Shown here piece by piece: positions 1 to 7,871 of a stretch of 15,171 bases of DNA. The notes under the pieces were generated by a model that was given only the letters and a program-made list of their open reading frames with translations, made no database searches and had not been told where the DNA came from. The stretch lies in the NCBI GenBank assembly GCA_028877195.1, contig JAPPIL010000112.1:1-15171 (forward strand), written 5' to 3'. How positions within the stretch are numbered: the first letter of the stretch is position 1; every line of letters begins with the position of its first letter. Position numbers and translations under genes: made by a program. This DNA is from Pseudomonadota bacterium (GTDB lineage: Bacteria; Bdellovibrionota_B; Oligoflexia; Oligoflexales; JAPPIL01).

Positions 1-121
1 AAACTCATTACTCCATGCAAACATTTGTTAAGCGAAATGGCGACACGCCCTAATACAAACCAAATAATTTTCTCTTCCCAAAAGCATATGAAGCCCGTAT
101 TAATTCGTTTTCAACGACCAT

Positions 122-1528
122 TTGCATGGAGAAGCGCTCATTCATAGACGAGCCATAGTTGTCTTGACGCTAGTGTCAAACTTTGCAGCGAGCAGTGCCT
201 TGGTCGCGAGTGCGTTGATCAAAGCCGTGCAGTCAGGCAAATTGAATGCGGTGAAGCGTGCGGTCGGTGCCTGTATTGACATCAATGCCCCCGACGCTGA
301 TGGACGAACTGCTCTCCATCATGCAGGCATCGTTGGCAATTTCAGCATTGTTGAATACTTACTCGCCAATGATGCTATTGCCAAGCAGGAGGATGCTCAA
401 CACAAAGTTGCTTTTCAACTTGCGCTTGAAGATGACAAAATGACAGTCGAACGCGCCAAAGTTGCAGCAGTCCTTCTCCATGCCACAAAAGGGGTGCTTG
501 GTCGCGACACCAAAGGCTGGACACCTTTGCACTGGGCGATCCTTGCTAAAGATCGCGCCTTGATTGACAAGTTCCTCGATGCAGGTGCGACTATGTTGCG
601 CTACGGCCCGATGGTGCAACGCCAGCATGCAGTTGAGGTTGCTTTCCTCGTTCAAGATCAGCGCTTACTGACCTATGTGTTGGATAGATATGAAGAACAG
701 CTAGGAGACAGTGCTCTGCCGCGAGCAATCAACATTGGTCATGACCAGTTAGTCCACGCGTTGCTAGCAAGAGGTCATGCCCAAGCCTACGAAGACGATA
801 CCTCCCTGATAAAAGCCGCCGTCGGCAAAGGCAGTGCCACTATCCTAGAAGCACTGTTCGCACATGGAGTGGCAGCGGGAAACGCAAAGCCACTGCTTGA
901 GGCTGCCAGCGGCAGTAAACACGATTTAGTCAGGATACTGATCGCTAACGGCACGCCGATTCACGCTTCGACTATCTACGACTGGCAAGTGTTGGTAATC
1001 GCAAGCTTGCGCAGTGGCGATAAGGACGCATTCACCAAGACAGTCGAAGCCCTCGTGCAGGACGCTAATTTTCCAATTGCACCAGCATTTGCTTCGACCA
1101 ACGCCACCACAGTAACGCAACAGCAGGAGTTTGCGGCAATAATTGAGGCTTTTGTTGACGCAGGTGTTGAGATCAATGCCCGTGATGACCACAACAACAT
1201 TGCTCTGCACCGTGCCGTCAATACGATAACTGCACATGCCAATAAGGTGCGCACTCTAATCAAACACGGCGCTGATATAGAGGCACGTGATAATGACGGC
1301 ATGACCCCGTTGATGTTAGCCGCAACCTTCGGACAATACGACATCGTGCGGGAGTTGTTAGCCAGTGGCGCAAACAGGCATGCGACGGTTGCTCCTCAAG
1401 ACCCTAACGATAGACGCGATGCCCTGTATTATGCCAAGCTCGCGCTCAGGAGGACATATCAATACAATTCCACCCGCACCGCCCAATATGAGAAAATTAT
1501 CCTCTTGTTAGAAAATAAACACCAGTAG
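122..1528 (+). CDS. Exported ankyrin-repeat protein
   Basis: A 468-residue protein with a basic-then-hydrophobic N-terminus (RR at 9-10, then AIVVLTLVSNFAAS), consistent with a signal peptide ending near residue 24-30. Ankyrin-type repeats follow. The clearest have the core TALHHA (about 60-92), TPLHWA (about 131-160), and near the C-terminus IALHRA and TPLMLAA followed by YDIVRELLASGAN (about 355-425). The middle holds more divergent helical pairs. Ankyrin repeats are protein-binding scaffolds, so a role at a host or envelope interface is an inference. The start is uncertain: the frame opens after a stop at 101-103 and the first usable start is TTG at 122, with no good ribosome-binding site. 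An ATG at 88 lies in another frame that stops at 145-147. There is no obvious operon partner upstream in the window. Confidence 0.85.
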   Translation: MHGEALIHRRAIVVLTLVSNFAASSALVASALIKAVQSGKLNAVKRAVGACIDINAPDADGRTALHHAGIVGNFSIVEYLLANDAIAKQEDAQHKVAFQLALEDDKMTVERAKVAAVLLHATKGVLGRDTKGWTPLHWAILAKDRALIDKFLDAGATMLRYGPMVQRQHAVEVAFLVQDQRLLTYVLDRYEEQLGDSALPRAINIGHDQLVHALLARGHAQAYEDDTSLIKAAVGKGSATILEALFAHGVAAGNAKPLLEAASGSKHDLVRILIANGTPIHASTIYDWQVLVIASLRSGDKDAFTKTVEALVQDANFPIAPAFASTNATTVTQQQEFAAIIEAFVDAGVEINARDDHNNIALHRAVNTITAHANKVRTLIKHGADIEARDNDGMTPLMLAATFGQYDIVRELLASGANRHATVAPQDPNDRRDALYYAKLALRRTYQYNSTRTAQYEKIILLLENKHQ

Positions 1529-1644
1529 TGCGATTGTGCGGCAATAGGCTTGAATTTATTTTATCGTCCAGATACTCTCCAAAACCTTGTGCTTACTAAA
1601 GAAATAATCGTTTATTAAGATATTATTCATATTGGTCAATTGAA

Positions 1645-3213
1645 TTGAGTGCATCGGTTATAGCGCTGGTATGTGTAGTTGGTCTAGCGCTTGGTTTGCT
1701 GGTTCTCGGCTACTCTCTGCATCGTCGGCGCATTGCGTCCGTGTATCGCAAGGCGCAACAGGAGTCCAAAACCATGCTTGCCAATGCCCGCAAGGAGTCT
1801 GACCGTCTCGTTCAGGGTGCGCTGTCGGATGCCAAAGAGGAGTATCGCAAGCGGCGGCGAGAATTTGAGCAGGAGGCAAAGCAACGTCGCCAAGAGATTG
1901 CCAAGCTTGAGGGCAAACTCAAGCAGCGTGAGGTAAATGTGCGCAAGAAGCAGGAACAGCTTGAGCATAAAGAGCAAAGCATGCAGGAGCAAATCCAAAG
2001 CCTAGAGACAGAAGAAGCTCATTACCGCAAGTTGGCAGCAAAAACCGAGCAACAACTAGCAATGGTTGACACAAAGCTCAAGCAAGTAGCAGAGATGTCT
2101 ATCGACGAGGCACGCAAAGAGTTGATGCAGAGCATGGAAGATGACGTGCGCAAACAGGCGAAAGACAAGTTGCGCCAAATTGAGGAGGAGACTCGCCGTG
2201 AAGCTGACAATCAAGCACGTTCCATCATCAGCGCTTCAATTCAAAGACTATCAAGCGAGTTTGTCAACGATGCGGCCGTAACAGTTGTGTCTATTCCCAA
2301 CGATAGCATGAAGGGCAGGATAATTGGACGTGAAGGTCGTAACATTCGTGCGATTGAGCAGCTCGCAGGCGTTGATGTTATCATCGACGACACCCCTGAA
2401 GCGGTGATTATCTCCTGCTTCAATCCGATTAGGCGTGAGATTGCGAAGATTACGATGGAGCGTCTGATTACCGATGGGCGTATCCACCCCGCTCGCATCG
2501 GCGAGACGATAGAGTCGGTGAAGGGTGAGATGGAGCAGTTGATTCGTGCGGACGGCGAGCAGGCATTGTTCCAGCTTGGCATCGGTGATTTACACCCTGA
2601 ACTAGTGTTGCGACTAGGGCGATTGAAGTATTGCATGGCAGGGCAACAGACGGTGCTCCAACATGCAATTGAAACAGCACAGATCGCACGCATCATGGCG
2701 GCGGAAATCAATGCCAACGTGCGTGAGGCTGCCCGCAGTGGGTTACTCCATGATATCGGCAAGTCGGTAGATGAAAGCGTTGAAGGACACCATGCTGAAG
2801 TTGGAGCTGAACTTTGTAAGAAGTATGGTGAATCGGCGCGGGTTGTTGAGGCTGTAAGGATGCATCATTCCGATCAAGCGCTTAGTTTTGACCCACTCGC
2901 AAGCATCGTCTTTACAGCTAACCAACTGTCAGCCAACCGCCCAGGTGCACGCAAAACAAACATTGAAGCATATATCAAACGCCTCAAAGATATGGAAAAG
3001 ATCGTCGCTGCTTGCGAAGGAGTTAGCAGTGCTTATGTTCTGAAGGCAGGCAGCGAAGTTAGAGCACTAGTTACCCCTAGTGTCGTCAGCGATAGCGAAG
3101 TGGTTGACCTTGCCGCCGAAATCAGCACTAAACTACGCAGCGAGTTAAGTTTTCCTGGCCAAGTGAAGATAAGCGTCATCAAAGAGAGCAAATCCATTCA
3201 TTATGCCACCTAA
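1645..3213 (+). CDS. rny: Ribonuclease Y (membrane-anchored endoribonuclease)
   Basis: This is the endonuclease that starts mRNA decay in many bacteria. Its 522 residues match the usual family length of about 520. In order it has an N-terminal transmembrane helix (about 4-24), a long charged coiled coil (about 30-205), a KH RNA-binding domain with GRIIGREGRNIR at 224-235, and an HD domain with QH at 339-340 and LLHDIGK containing H369-D370. It ends in the family-typical PGQVKISVIKES segment. In known RNase Y proteins the motif before RPGAR reads roughly AADAISAARPGAR, whose Asp is the expected fourth metal ligand. Here it reads TANQLSANRPGAR, placing Asn at residue 426. The start is TTG, chosen because it gives the membrane anchor directly; no strong Shine-Dalgarno is visible. 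Identification is secure, catalytic competence less so. Confidence 0.96.
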   Translation: MSASVIALVCVVGLALGLLVLGYSLHRRRIASVYRKAQQESKTMLANARKESDRLVQGALSDAKEEYRKRRREFEQEAKQRRQEIAKLEGKLKQREVNVRKKQEQLEHKEQSMQEQIQSLETEEAHYRKLAAKTEQQLAMVDTKLKQVAEMSIDEARKELMQSMEDDVRKQAKDKLRQIEEETRREADNQARSIISASIQRLSSEFVNDAAVTVVSIPNDSMKGRIIGREGRNIRAIEQLAGVDVIIDDTPEAVIISCFNPIRREIAKITMERLITDGRIHPARIGETIESVKGEMEQLIRADGEQALFQLGIGDLHPELVLRLGRLKYCMAGQQTVLQHAIETAQIARIMAAEINANVREAARSGLLHDIGKSVDESVEGHHAEVGAELCKKYGESARVVEAVRMHHSDQALSFDPLASIVFTANQLSANRPGARKTNIEAYIKRLKDMEKIVAACEGVSSAYVLKAGSEVRALVTPSVVSDSEVVDLAAEISTKLRSELSFPGQVKISVIKESKSIHYAT

Positions 3214-3221
3214 TGCTCTTC

Positions 3222-3265
3222 CTCTCCGCAAACAAAAAATAGATGTTACTTATGCAATTAAAGTC
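3222..3265 (+). repeat. Dispersed repeat, copy A
   Basis: The first 17 bases, CTCTCCGCAAACAAAAA, recur exactly at 8332-8348 (copy B). From 3224 the whole segment aligns with 11333-11376 (copy C): both read CTCCGCAA, then an A-run, TAGA, GT, CTTATG, AA, TAAAGTC. They differ mostly by transitions plus a 2-base indel. It starts nine bases after the rny stop codon. A short stem, AGAGCA (3185-3190) with TGCTCT (3214-3219), lies just before it and a large inverted repeat just after it. Confidence 0.7.
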
Positions 3266-3270
3266 GGAAA

Positions 3271-3321
3271 CACCACCATCATAATATCCTCGCAATAGTG
3301 GTCATATTATGATAAATGGTG
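3271..3321 (+). repeat. Long inverted repeat upstream of rpsA
   Basis: The left arm, 3271-3287, contains CACCA and ATCATAATAT. The right arm, 3304-3321, contains the reverse complements ATATTATGAT and TGGTG. The arms form a perfect 10-bp inner stem and a 5-bp outer stem, separated by a small internal loop, around a 16-base loop. No T-run follows, so a classical rho-independent terminator is unlikely. It lies about 200 bases before the rpsA start and could be a leader structure or part of the dispersed element. Confidence 0.55.
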
Positions 3322-3528
3322 CTCTCGTGTGCGGCTACTGCTTATGTAAGCAAGCTGTGAGCAGGCTAGCTGTGAGGTATTAACATTAAACCTGCCTGTC
3401 TATTGATACAGACGACTGCATCAGCAACAACTGTCCAGCAAACCTCATAACGACTACGTATGCGTGTGGGATTATGGGGGCAGTGCGGAGTCAAGCGACT
3501 AGCAGGTATAGGAACGAGTGTAGGGTAG

Positions 3529-5385
3529 ATGGAAGTAACTGAAGACAGGGTTGATCTCGACCGCAGCGATGACCAACACCGCCCCGAAAGTATTAAAAGC
3601 ATTAGTAGTGCTGTTGGTCTAGAGGTTGACTGGATTGATGAAGAAGAAGAGGCGAGCGAAGACCGCGCTGATGGCGGCGAGTTTGAGCGCTTGCTGCGTG
3701 ATGAGGGTGGTGGTTTAACTATTCGTGAAGGCACAATCGTGCCTGGCACTATCGTCTCGATAGAAGATGATTTGGTTGCGATCGACATCGGGCATAAGTG
3801 TGATGGCAGTGTGCCGATTCAAGAGTTCAAGGACAGCCGCGGCGAATTACAGGTGAAGGTCGGCGACAAGGTCGAGGTGTATCTTGATACCTTTGAGAAC
3901 AACGACGGCGAAATGATTTTAAGCCGTGAGCGAGCGGAAATCATCAGGAGTTGGGATAGAGTATCAAAAGCATTTGAAAAAGACGAAATCGTCGAGGGAA
4001 CTATCATCTCAAGGGTCAAGGGTGGCTTGGCGGTTGATATTGGCATCAAGGCGTTTTTGCCTGGTTCGCAGGTGGACTTACGACCTGTGAAAAACTTTGA
4101 CCACATGCTTGGCAACAAATTCCAATTTAAAATTATCAAATTCAACAAACGCAAGAACAATGTCGTATTGAGTCGCAGAGTCTTGCTTGAACAGGGGCGT
4201 GAGAAGTTACGCAGCGAAACACTACAGAACCTAAAACCAGGTCTAATCATTACGGGTATCGTTAAGAATATCACTGATTACGGGGTCTTTGTAGATTTGG
4301 GTGGTATTGACGGCTTGTTGCATATAACCGACATGTCATGGGGGCGCATCAATCACCCTTCACAACTGCTAGAGGTTGGTGAAGAGACAAAAGTAAAAGT
4401 TTTGAGTTACAACGAGGCCAAACAACGTGTCTCACTTGGTTACAAACAGCTGCAGCCTGATCCTTGGGAAGCGCTTGAAGATCGTTATGAGATAGATTCA
4501 AAAGTGCATGGTAAGGTCGTCAGCATCACCGATTATGGTGCGTTTGTGGAATTAGAGCCAGGTGTTGAGGGTCTGATTCACGTTAGTGAAATGTCTTGGT
4601 CAAAGAAAATAAAACACCCGTCCAAGTGTGTGCAGATAGGGGATGATGTTGATGTTGTCGTGTTGTCGATTGATCCTACAGCACGTCGTATCAGTTTGGG
4701 GATGAAACAAGCCGAACCTAACCCTTGGCTCGCATTGCGGGACAAGTATAAGGTCGGCGATACTGTGCAAGGTAAAGTCAGAAACATCACGGAGTTTGGT
4801 CTGTTTGTTGGTGTTGGGGAAGGTGTCGATGGGTTGGTGCATATTTCTGACATCAGTTGGTCAGAGCGGGTCAATCACCCAGGCGACTTGTATCGCAAAG
4901 GCAGTGAGATAGAAGCCAAAATTCTGCAGATAGATGTTGAAGAGGGGAAATTCTCACTGGGCATCAAGCAACTACAGCCTGACCCATTTACCCAGATTGC
5001 CGAGAAGAACCCAGTTGGTTCACATTCGACGGGCAAAGTGGAGCGGGTCAGTGATTTTGGGGTGTTTATCGCATTAGGCTCTGGCATTGAGGGTTTGATT
5101 CATCAAACTGAACTGTCAGACAAAGAGTTTGAAAGAATAGCAGACGTATGTCAGGTTGGTGATGAGCTGGATTTTGTCGTGCTGTCCATCGATTCAGAGG
5201 AGCGCAGATTTTCGCTATCGCGCAAAGCATGGTTAAAGAAACTGCATGGCAAAGAGTTGAAGGAATACATCGACACCGCGAAACCCAAGACCAGAATGGC
5301 GGATGCCTTTATGAAGGTGCAGACGCAATCCGAGACTGCTGCGGCAGCAGCGGCGGAAAATAGCAGCAAGCAGGGCGAGGAATAA
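3529..5385 (+). CDS. rpsA: 30S ribosomal protein S1
   Basis: S1 binds mRNA on the small ribosomal subunit and helps load leaders that are structured or lack a strong Shine-Dalgarno, which suits this genome's weak initiation sites. Six S1 (OB-fold) domains are visible at about 68-134, 153-216, 238-304, 325-393, 410-479 and 498-566. Domains 3 to 6 carry the canonical pattern such as ITDYGVFVDLGGIDGLLHI. Domains 1 and 2 are divergent, as expected for the ribosome-docking repeats. The 618-residue protein has an unusual acidic N-terminal extension of about 65 residues (for example DWIDEEEEASED) and ends in an alanine-rich low-complexity tail. It is followed after four bases by the methyltransferase gene, implying co-transcription. 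The ATG start is preceded by purine-rich but not ideal sequence. Confidence 0.96.
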   Translation: MEVTEDRVDLDRSDDQHRPESIKSISSAVGLEVDWIDEEEEASEDRADGGEFERLLRDEGGGLTIREGTIVPGTIVSIEDDLVAIDIGHKCDGSVPIQEFKDSRGELQVKVGDKVEVYLDTFENNDGEMILSRERAEIIRSWDRVSKAFEKDEIVEGTIISRVKGGLAVDIGIKAFLPGSQVDLRPVKNFDHMLGNKFQFKIIKFNKRKNNVVLSRRVLLEQGREKLRSETLQNLKPGLIITGIVKNITDYGVFVDLGGIDGLLHITDMSWGRINHPSQLLEVGEETKVKVLSYNEAKQRVSLGYKQLQPDPWEALEDRYEIDSKVHGKVVSITDYGAFVELEPGVEGLIHVSEMSWSKKIKHPSKCVQIGDDVDVVVLSIDPTARRISLGMKQAEPNPWLALRDKYKVGDTVQGKVRNITEFGLFVGVGEGVDGLVHISDISWSERVNHPGDLYRKGSEIEAKILQIDVEEGKFSLGIKQLQPDPFTQIAEKNPVGSHSTGKVERVSDFGVFIALGSGIEGLIHQTELSDKEFERIADVCQVGDELDFVVLSIDSEERRFSLSRKAWLKKLHGKELKEYIDTAKPKTRMADAFMKVQTQSETAAAAAAENSSKQGEE

Positions 5386-5389
5386 ACGG

Positions 5390-6757
5390 TTGTCATCGAG
5401 AGTATCTCTGGGGCGAGAACTGGCCTACGATGCTTTTATTGAGGTGATGGATCATCGCCGCAAACCTGAAGCCGCACTTGACTATTATTACAACAAGCAT
5501 AGTGAACATCTGCGCAAGATAGATAGAAGCTTTGTCAAGGAATTGCTGTATGGCAGTTTGCGTTGGCATTCAAAGATGTTCTGGATACTTCAAAACACTT
5601 CCAACCGCGACCTCAATAAAGTAAGCCCCCAAATCAGAGCGGCTTTAGTCGTAGGGACATATCAAATTTATTATATGGATCGTGTTCCTGACCGTTCTGC
5701 TGTCAATGAAAGTGTCGAGTATGTGCGCAAGCGTGGACAAGCCAACGCCTGCTCGTTTGTCAACGGTATCTTGCGTCAGATTGCGCGGCGAGCAGAATAC
5801 TTTGCCAAGCCCGACAAGCAGAAAGAACCTGCCAATTATTTAGCGATGCAGTATGCGCACCCAAAGTGGATAATGGAGCGTTGGTTGGCGCAATTTGACT
5901 TCGCTAGGGTTGAGCGGATTGCGGCGGCAAACAACAAAGTGCCACCGATATTCGTGCGTGTAAATGCGATGCGTGATATGCCTGCTCACAAATTACAGAA
6001 CCAACTGCTAAAGGATGAGCATATTCATTCCGAGCGACGACCGCTGCGCTGTAGCCTGCATCTCAAAACTTTCCCAGCAATCAAGGAAGGTAGTCTCTTC
6101 GCTCAAGGTTACTACACTTTTCAAGATGAGGCTGCGCAGTTAATCTCGTTTCTTGTGCAACCGCAACGGGGCGAGCATATCATCGACCTTTGCACAGGTA
6201 AGGGCGGCAAGCTGACGCACATCTATGAGTTAGCAAATGGTGAAGCGCAGATTACCGCAGTTGATAAAAGCACTAAACACCTCCAAGCGGCGCGTGATAA
6301 CGCAGTGCGGATGGGGCATGATGGCATTAACTATGTTCATGCTGATGCGCTGGCTTGGGATTTTGATGGCAAGGTGGATAAGATTTTGCTCGATGCTCCT
6401 TGCTCTTGTTTAGGGATTCTGCGCCGTCATCCAGAGGCAAAGTGGCATAAGCAAGCCGCAATCATCAACGAGATGGAACAGCTACAGCGTCGTTTGCTGA
6501 TGCGGGCAGCCGAGTGGCTTAAGGGTGGTGGCGAGCTGATCTATAGTGTCTGTTCGTTTGAGGTGGAAGAATCAATAAACATGTTGGAGTTCTGTAAGCG
6601 AAAATATAAAGATAGGATACAGGTAATTTCACCTGTCGCAAGAATCCCTGATTACTATAAGCAATACGTTACGCGTAAGAACATCTTACAAATTTACTCT
6701 GGCAATAATGATTTGATAGATGGGTTCAGTGCCTTTATCATAAAATTTGATGGCTAA
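5390..6757 (+). CDS. rsmB: RsmB-like 16S rRNA m5C methyltransferase
   Basis: This is an S-adenosylmethionine-dependent RNA cytosine-5 methyltransferase of the RsmB/NOL1/NOP2/Sun group. Residues about 5-145 resemble the NusB-like RNA-binding domain typical of RsmB (KIDRSFVKELLYGSLRW and AVNESVEYVRK). The catalytic domain follows: motif I DLCTGKGGK at 266-274, motif IV DAPCSCLGILRRHPEAKW at 335-352 with C338, and motif VI YSVCS with the likely nucleophile C388. The C-terminus, DGFSAFIIKF, also fits. Motif I departs from the common DLCAAPGGKT form, and motif IV has Cys where Gly is usual (CSCLG for CSGTG). The start is TTG with a purine-rich GCGAGGA upstream, four bases after the rpsA stop. Length (455) is normal. 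RsmB methylates C967 in E. coli; that exact target is inferred here. Confidence 0.9.
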   Translation: MSSRVSLGRELAYDAFIEVMDHRRKPEAALDYYYNKHSEHLRKIDRSFVKELLYGSLRWHSKMFWILQNTSNRDLNKVSPQIRAALVVGTYQIYYMDRVPDRSAVNESVEYVRKRGQANACSFVNGILRQIARRAEYFAKPDKQKEPANYLAMQYAHPKWIMERWLAQFDFARVERIAAANNKVPPIFVRVNAMRDMPAHKLQNQLLKDEHIHSERRPLRCSLHLKTFPAIKEGSLFAQGYYTFQDEAAQLISFLVQPQRGEHIIDLCTGKGGKLTHIYELANGEAQITAVDKSTKHLQAARDNAVRMGHDGINYVHADALAWDFDGKVDKILLDAPCSCLGILRRHPEAKWHKQAAIINEMEQLQRRLLMRAAEWLKGGGELIYSVCSFEVEESINMLEFCKRKYKDRIQVISPVARIPDYYKQYVTRKNILQIYSGNNDLIDGFSAFIIKFDG

Positions 6758-7370
6758 AAAATTTACACTGCTGGTCGGCATCTTTCTTCAGTTACAGGCG
6801 ACTGCTTGGGCAGCGGATTCGAGTTTCAAAAAAACAAAATTCAAGAAATTTTCGTCGTTACGTGAGGCGATTACCGCTAAGATTGCCAATGCCGAGCGGA
6901 GGGTTTGGTTGGCATCGGAGTTTTTATCTGACTTTGACATTGCTTTGATGCTGTATGTTGCCAAGCATCGGCAATTAGATGTGCGGGTCGTTTTGTCAGA
7001 GGAGCGGGTGAATGACTTTCTATCGCAGTATGATTATTTGGCGCGGCATGGTGTTGCGATTCAGACGATCGCAGCCAAGGATATTCGCACGCAGGTGGTG
7101 TGTGATAATGAGTTGCTGGTCGTTGACGGCGACCTTGATTTTCTTGCGGAGCGCAAGTTCTTTTCTCTACGGCTGGTGAGTGTTGCAAGCGATGCCGAGC
7201 CAGCGGCAGGCAAGCTCTTGGCATTGTTTAACCGTGAGTTTGATAATCGGCTGTCTGGCGGTGGAGTGGCTTACGACTACACTCGTAAGGTTCATCGTCG
7301 TCCCAACGATGTCGCTCGCACGTTGCCAAGTAAGACTATCGCCAACCAAACTAAAACCAATATAGAGTAG
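6750..7370 (+). CDS. Exported protein with degenerate phospholipase D-like domain
   Basis: A 206-residue protein beginning with a clear signal peptide (MAKKFTLLVGIFLQLQATAWA, cleavage near 21-22). The mature part resembles one half of a phospholipase D superfamily fold: REAITAKIANAERRVWLASEFLSD, IALMLYVAKHRQLDVRVVL, then YLARHGVAIQTI and ELLVVDGDLDF. In active members this last segment carries HxKxxxxD. Here the aligned residues read DxExxxxD, so His and Lys are absent and ordinary PLD catalysis is unlikely. A binding or structural role is possible; the function is not known to me. The ATG at 6750 overlaps the last eight bases of the methyltransferase gene, and the next gene starts three bases after its stop, so translation is probably coupled. 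A TTG codon directly before the ATG is a less likely start. Confidence 0.72.
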   Translation: MAKKFTLLVGIFLQLQATAWAADSSFKKTKFKKFSSLREAITAKIANAERRVWLASEFLSDFDIALMLYVAKHRQLDVRVVLSEERVNDFLSQYDYLARHGVAIQTIAAKDIRTQVVCDNELLVVDGDLDFLAERKFFSLRLVSVASDAEPAAGKLLALFNREFDNRLSGGGVAYDYTRKVHRRPNDVARTLPSKTIANQTKTNIE

Positions 7371-7373
7371 GTT

Positions 7374-7871
7374 ATGAGTGGGTATTTCAAAGCATCGTTC
7401 ATGTCGGTAATGCTGACCTCTTGTTTTACCCAGTGTGAGCCGTCGCGCGAGAAGATGACTCCGCTACAGGTGCTGGAACGCTACATTGATGTTTCAACGG
7501 GTATGGATGATGTCAAGCAGCGGGCGATACTGTTGTCGTTGACGGGCGGTGCTTTACATGCGGCTTTAGAGGGAGCTACTGATGAGGCGATAGAAGAAGC
7601 TTTCATCGCTAGGGAGTTAGAGCTGGATAATTTTGTCGTGATTAGTGAGACCGAACATACCCCTGTTGAGCGGGATATTGCCTTTCTCATCTCTTATTAC
7701 GATAGTAGCGACGGCAAGAAAAAAGACGAACGCCCGCTCGTGTCCGTGCGCAACACGGTGCGAATGTTCAAGCAAGACGGGGTATGGAGCGTCGTCGATG
7801 TCATCGGTGCTGAAGGGTCGGAGATAACCTTCGGTCTAACGCCTGATGCCATTATCTCTGGCTCTGATTAG
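7374..7871 (+). CDS. Small putative lipoprotein of unknown function
   Basis: A 165-residue protein with a short hydrophobic N-terminus ending in LTSC at 14-17, a plausible lipoprotein signal-peptidase site, so it is probably membrane-anchored outside the cytoplasm. The region after the anchor, TPLQVLERYIDVSTGMDDVKQ (about 29-49), and the later beta-rich stretch with RMFKQDGVWSVVDVIG (about 134-149) recall NTF2-like/DUF4878-type lipoproteins. That assignment is tentative and I do not recognise a specific family. It is the last gene of the rpsA cluster, three bases after the PLD-like gene. Its 3' end overlaps the 3' end of the convergent small gene on the opposite strand by 36 bases (7836-7871). 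No terminator follows. Confidence 0.7.
   Translation: MSGYFKASFMSVMLTSCFTQCEPSREKMTPLQVLERYIDVSTGMDDVKQRAILLSLTGGALHAALEGATDEAIEEAFIARELELDNFVVISETEHTPVERDIAFLISYYDSSDGKKKDERPLVSVRNTVRMFKQDGVWSVVDVIGAEGSEITFGLTPDAIISGSD

Larger units (their letters stand above)
3214..3528 (+). other. Structured spacer between rny and rpsA
   Basis: This 315-bp stretch has no convincing gene. It holds repeat copy A (3222-3265) just after the rny stop, then a long inverted repeat (3271-3321). Further on, AGCTGTGAG occurs twice in tandem (3353-3361 and 3368-3376), preceded by the small palindrome GCTTATGTAAGC. It should contain the rpsA promoter and untranslated leader, but I could not pick a convincing -10/-35 pair. 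Confidence 0.6.

Noticed and set aside
3304..3340. Rho-independent terminator after rny
   Set aside because: The inverted repeat is strong but no T-run follows on either strand.
3366..3788. 140-codon open frame on minus
   Set aside because: Antisense to the acidic N-terminal region of S1; its Ser/Arg-rich composition mirrors the Asp/Glu-rich coding strand.
7180..7365. Short plus and minus open frames inside the PLD-like gene
   Set aside because: They are shadows of the exported protein's frame without start signals or protein features.
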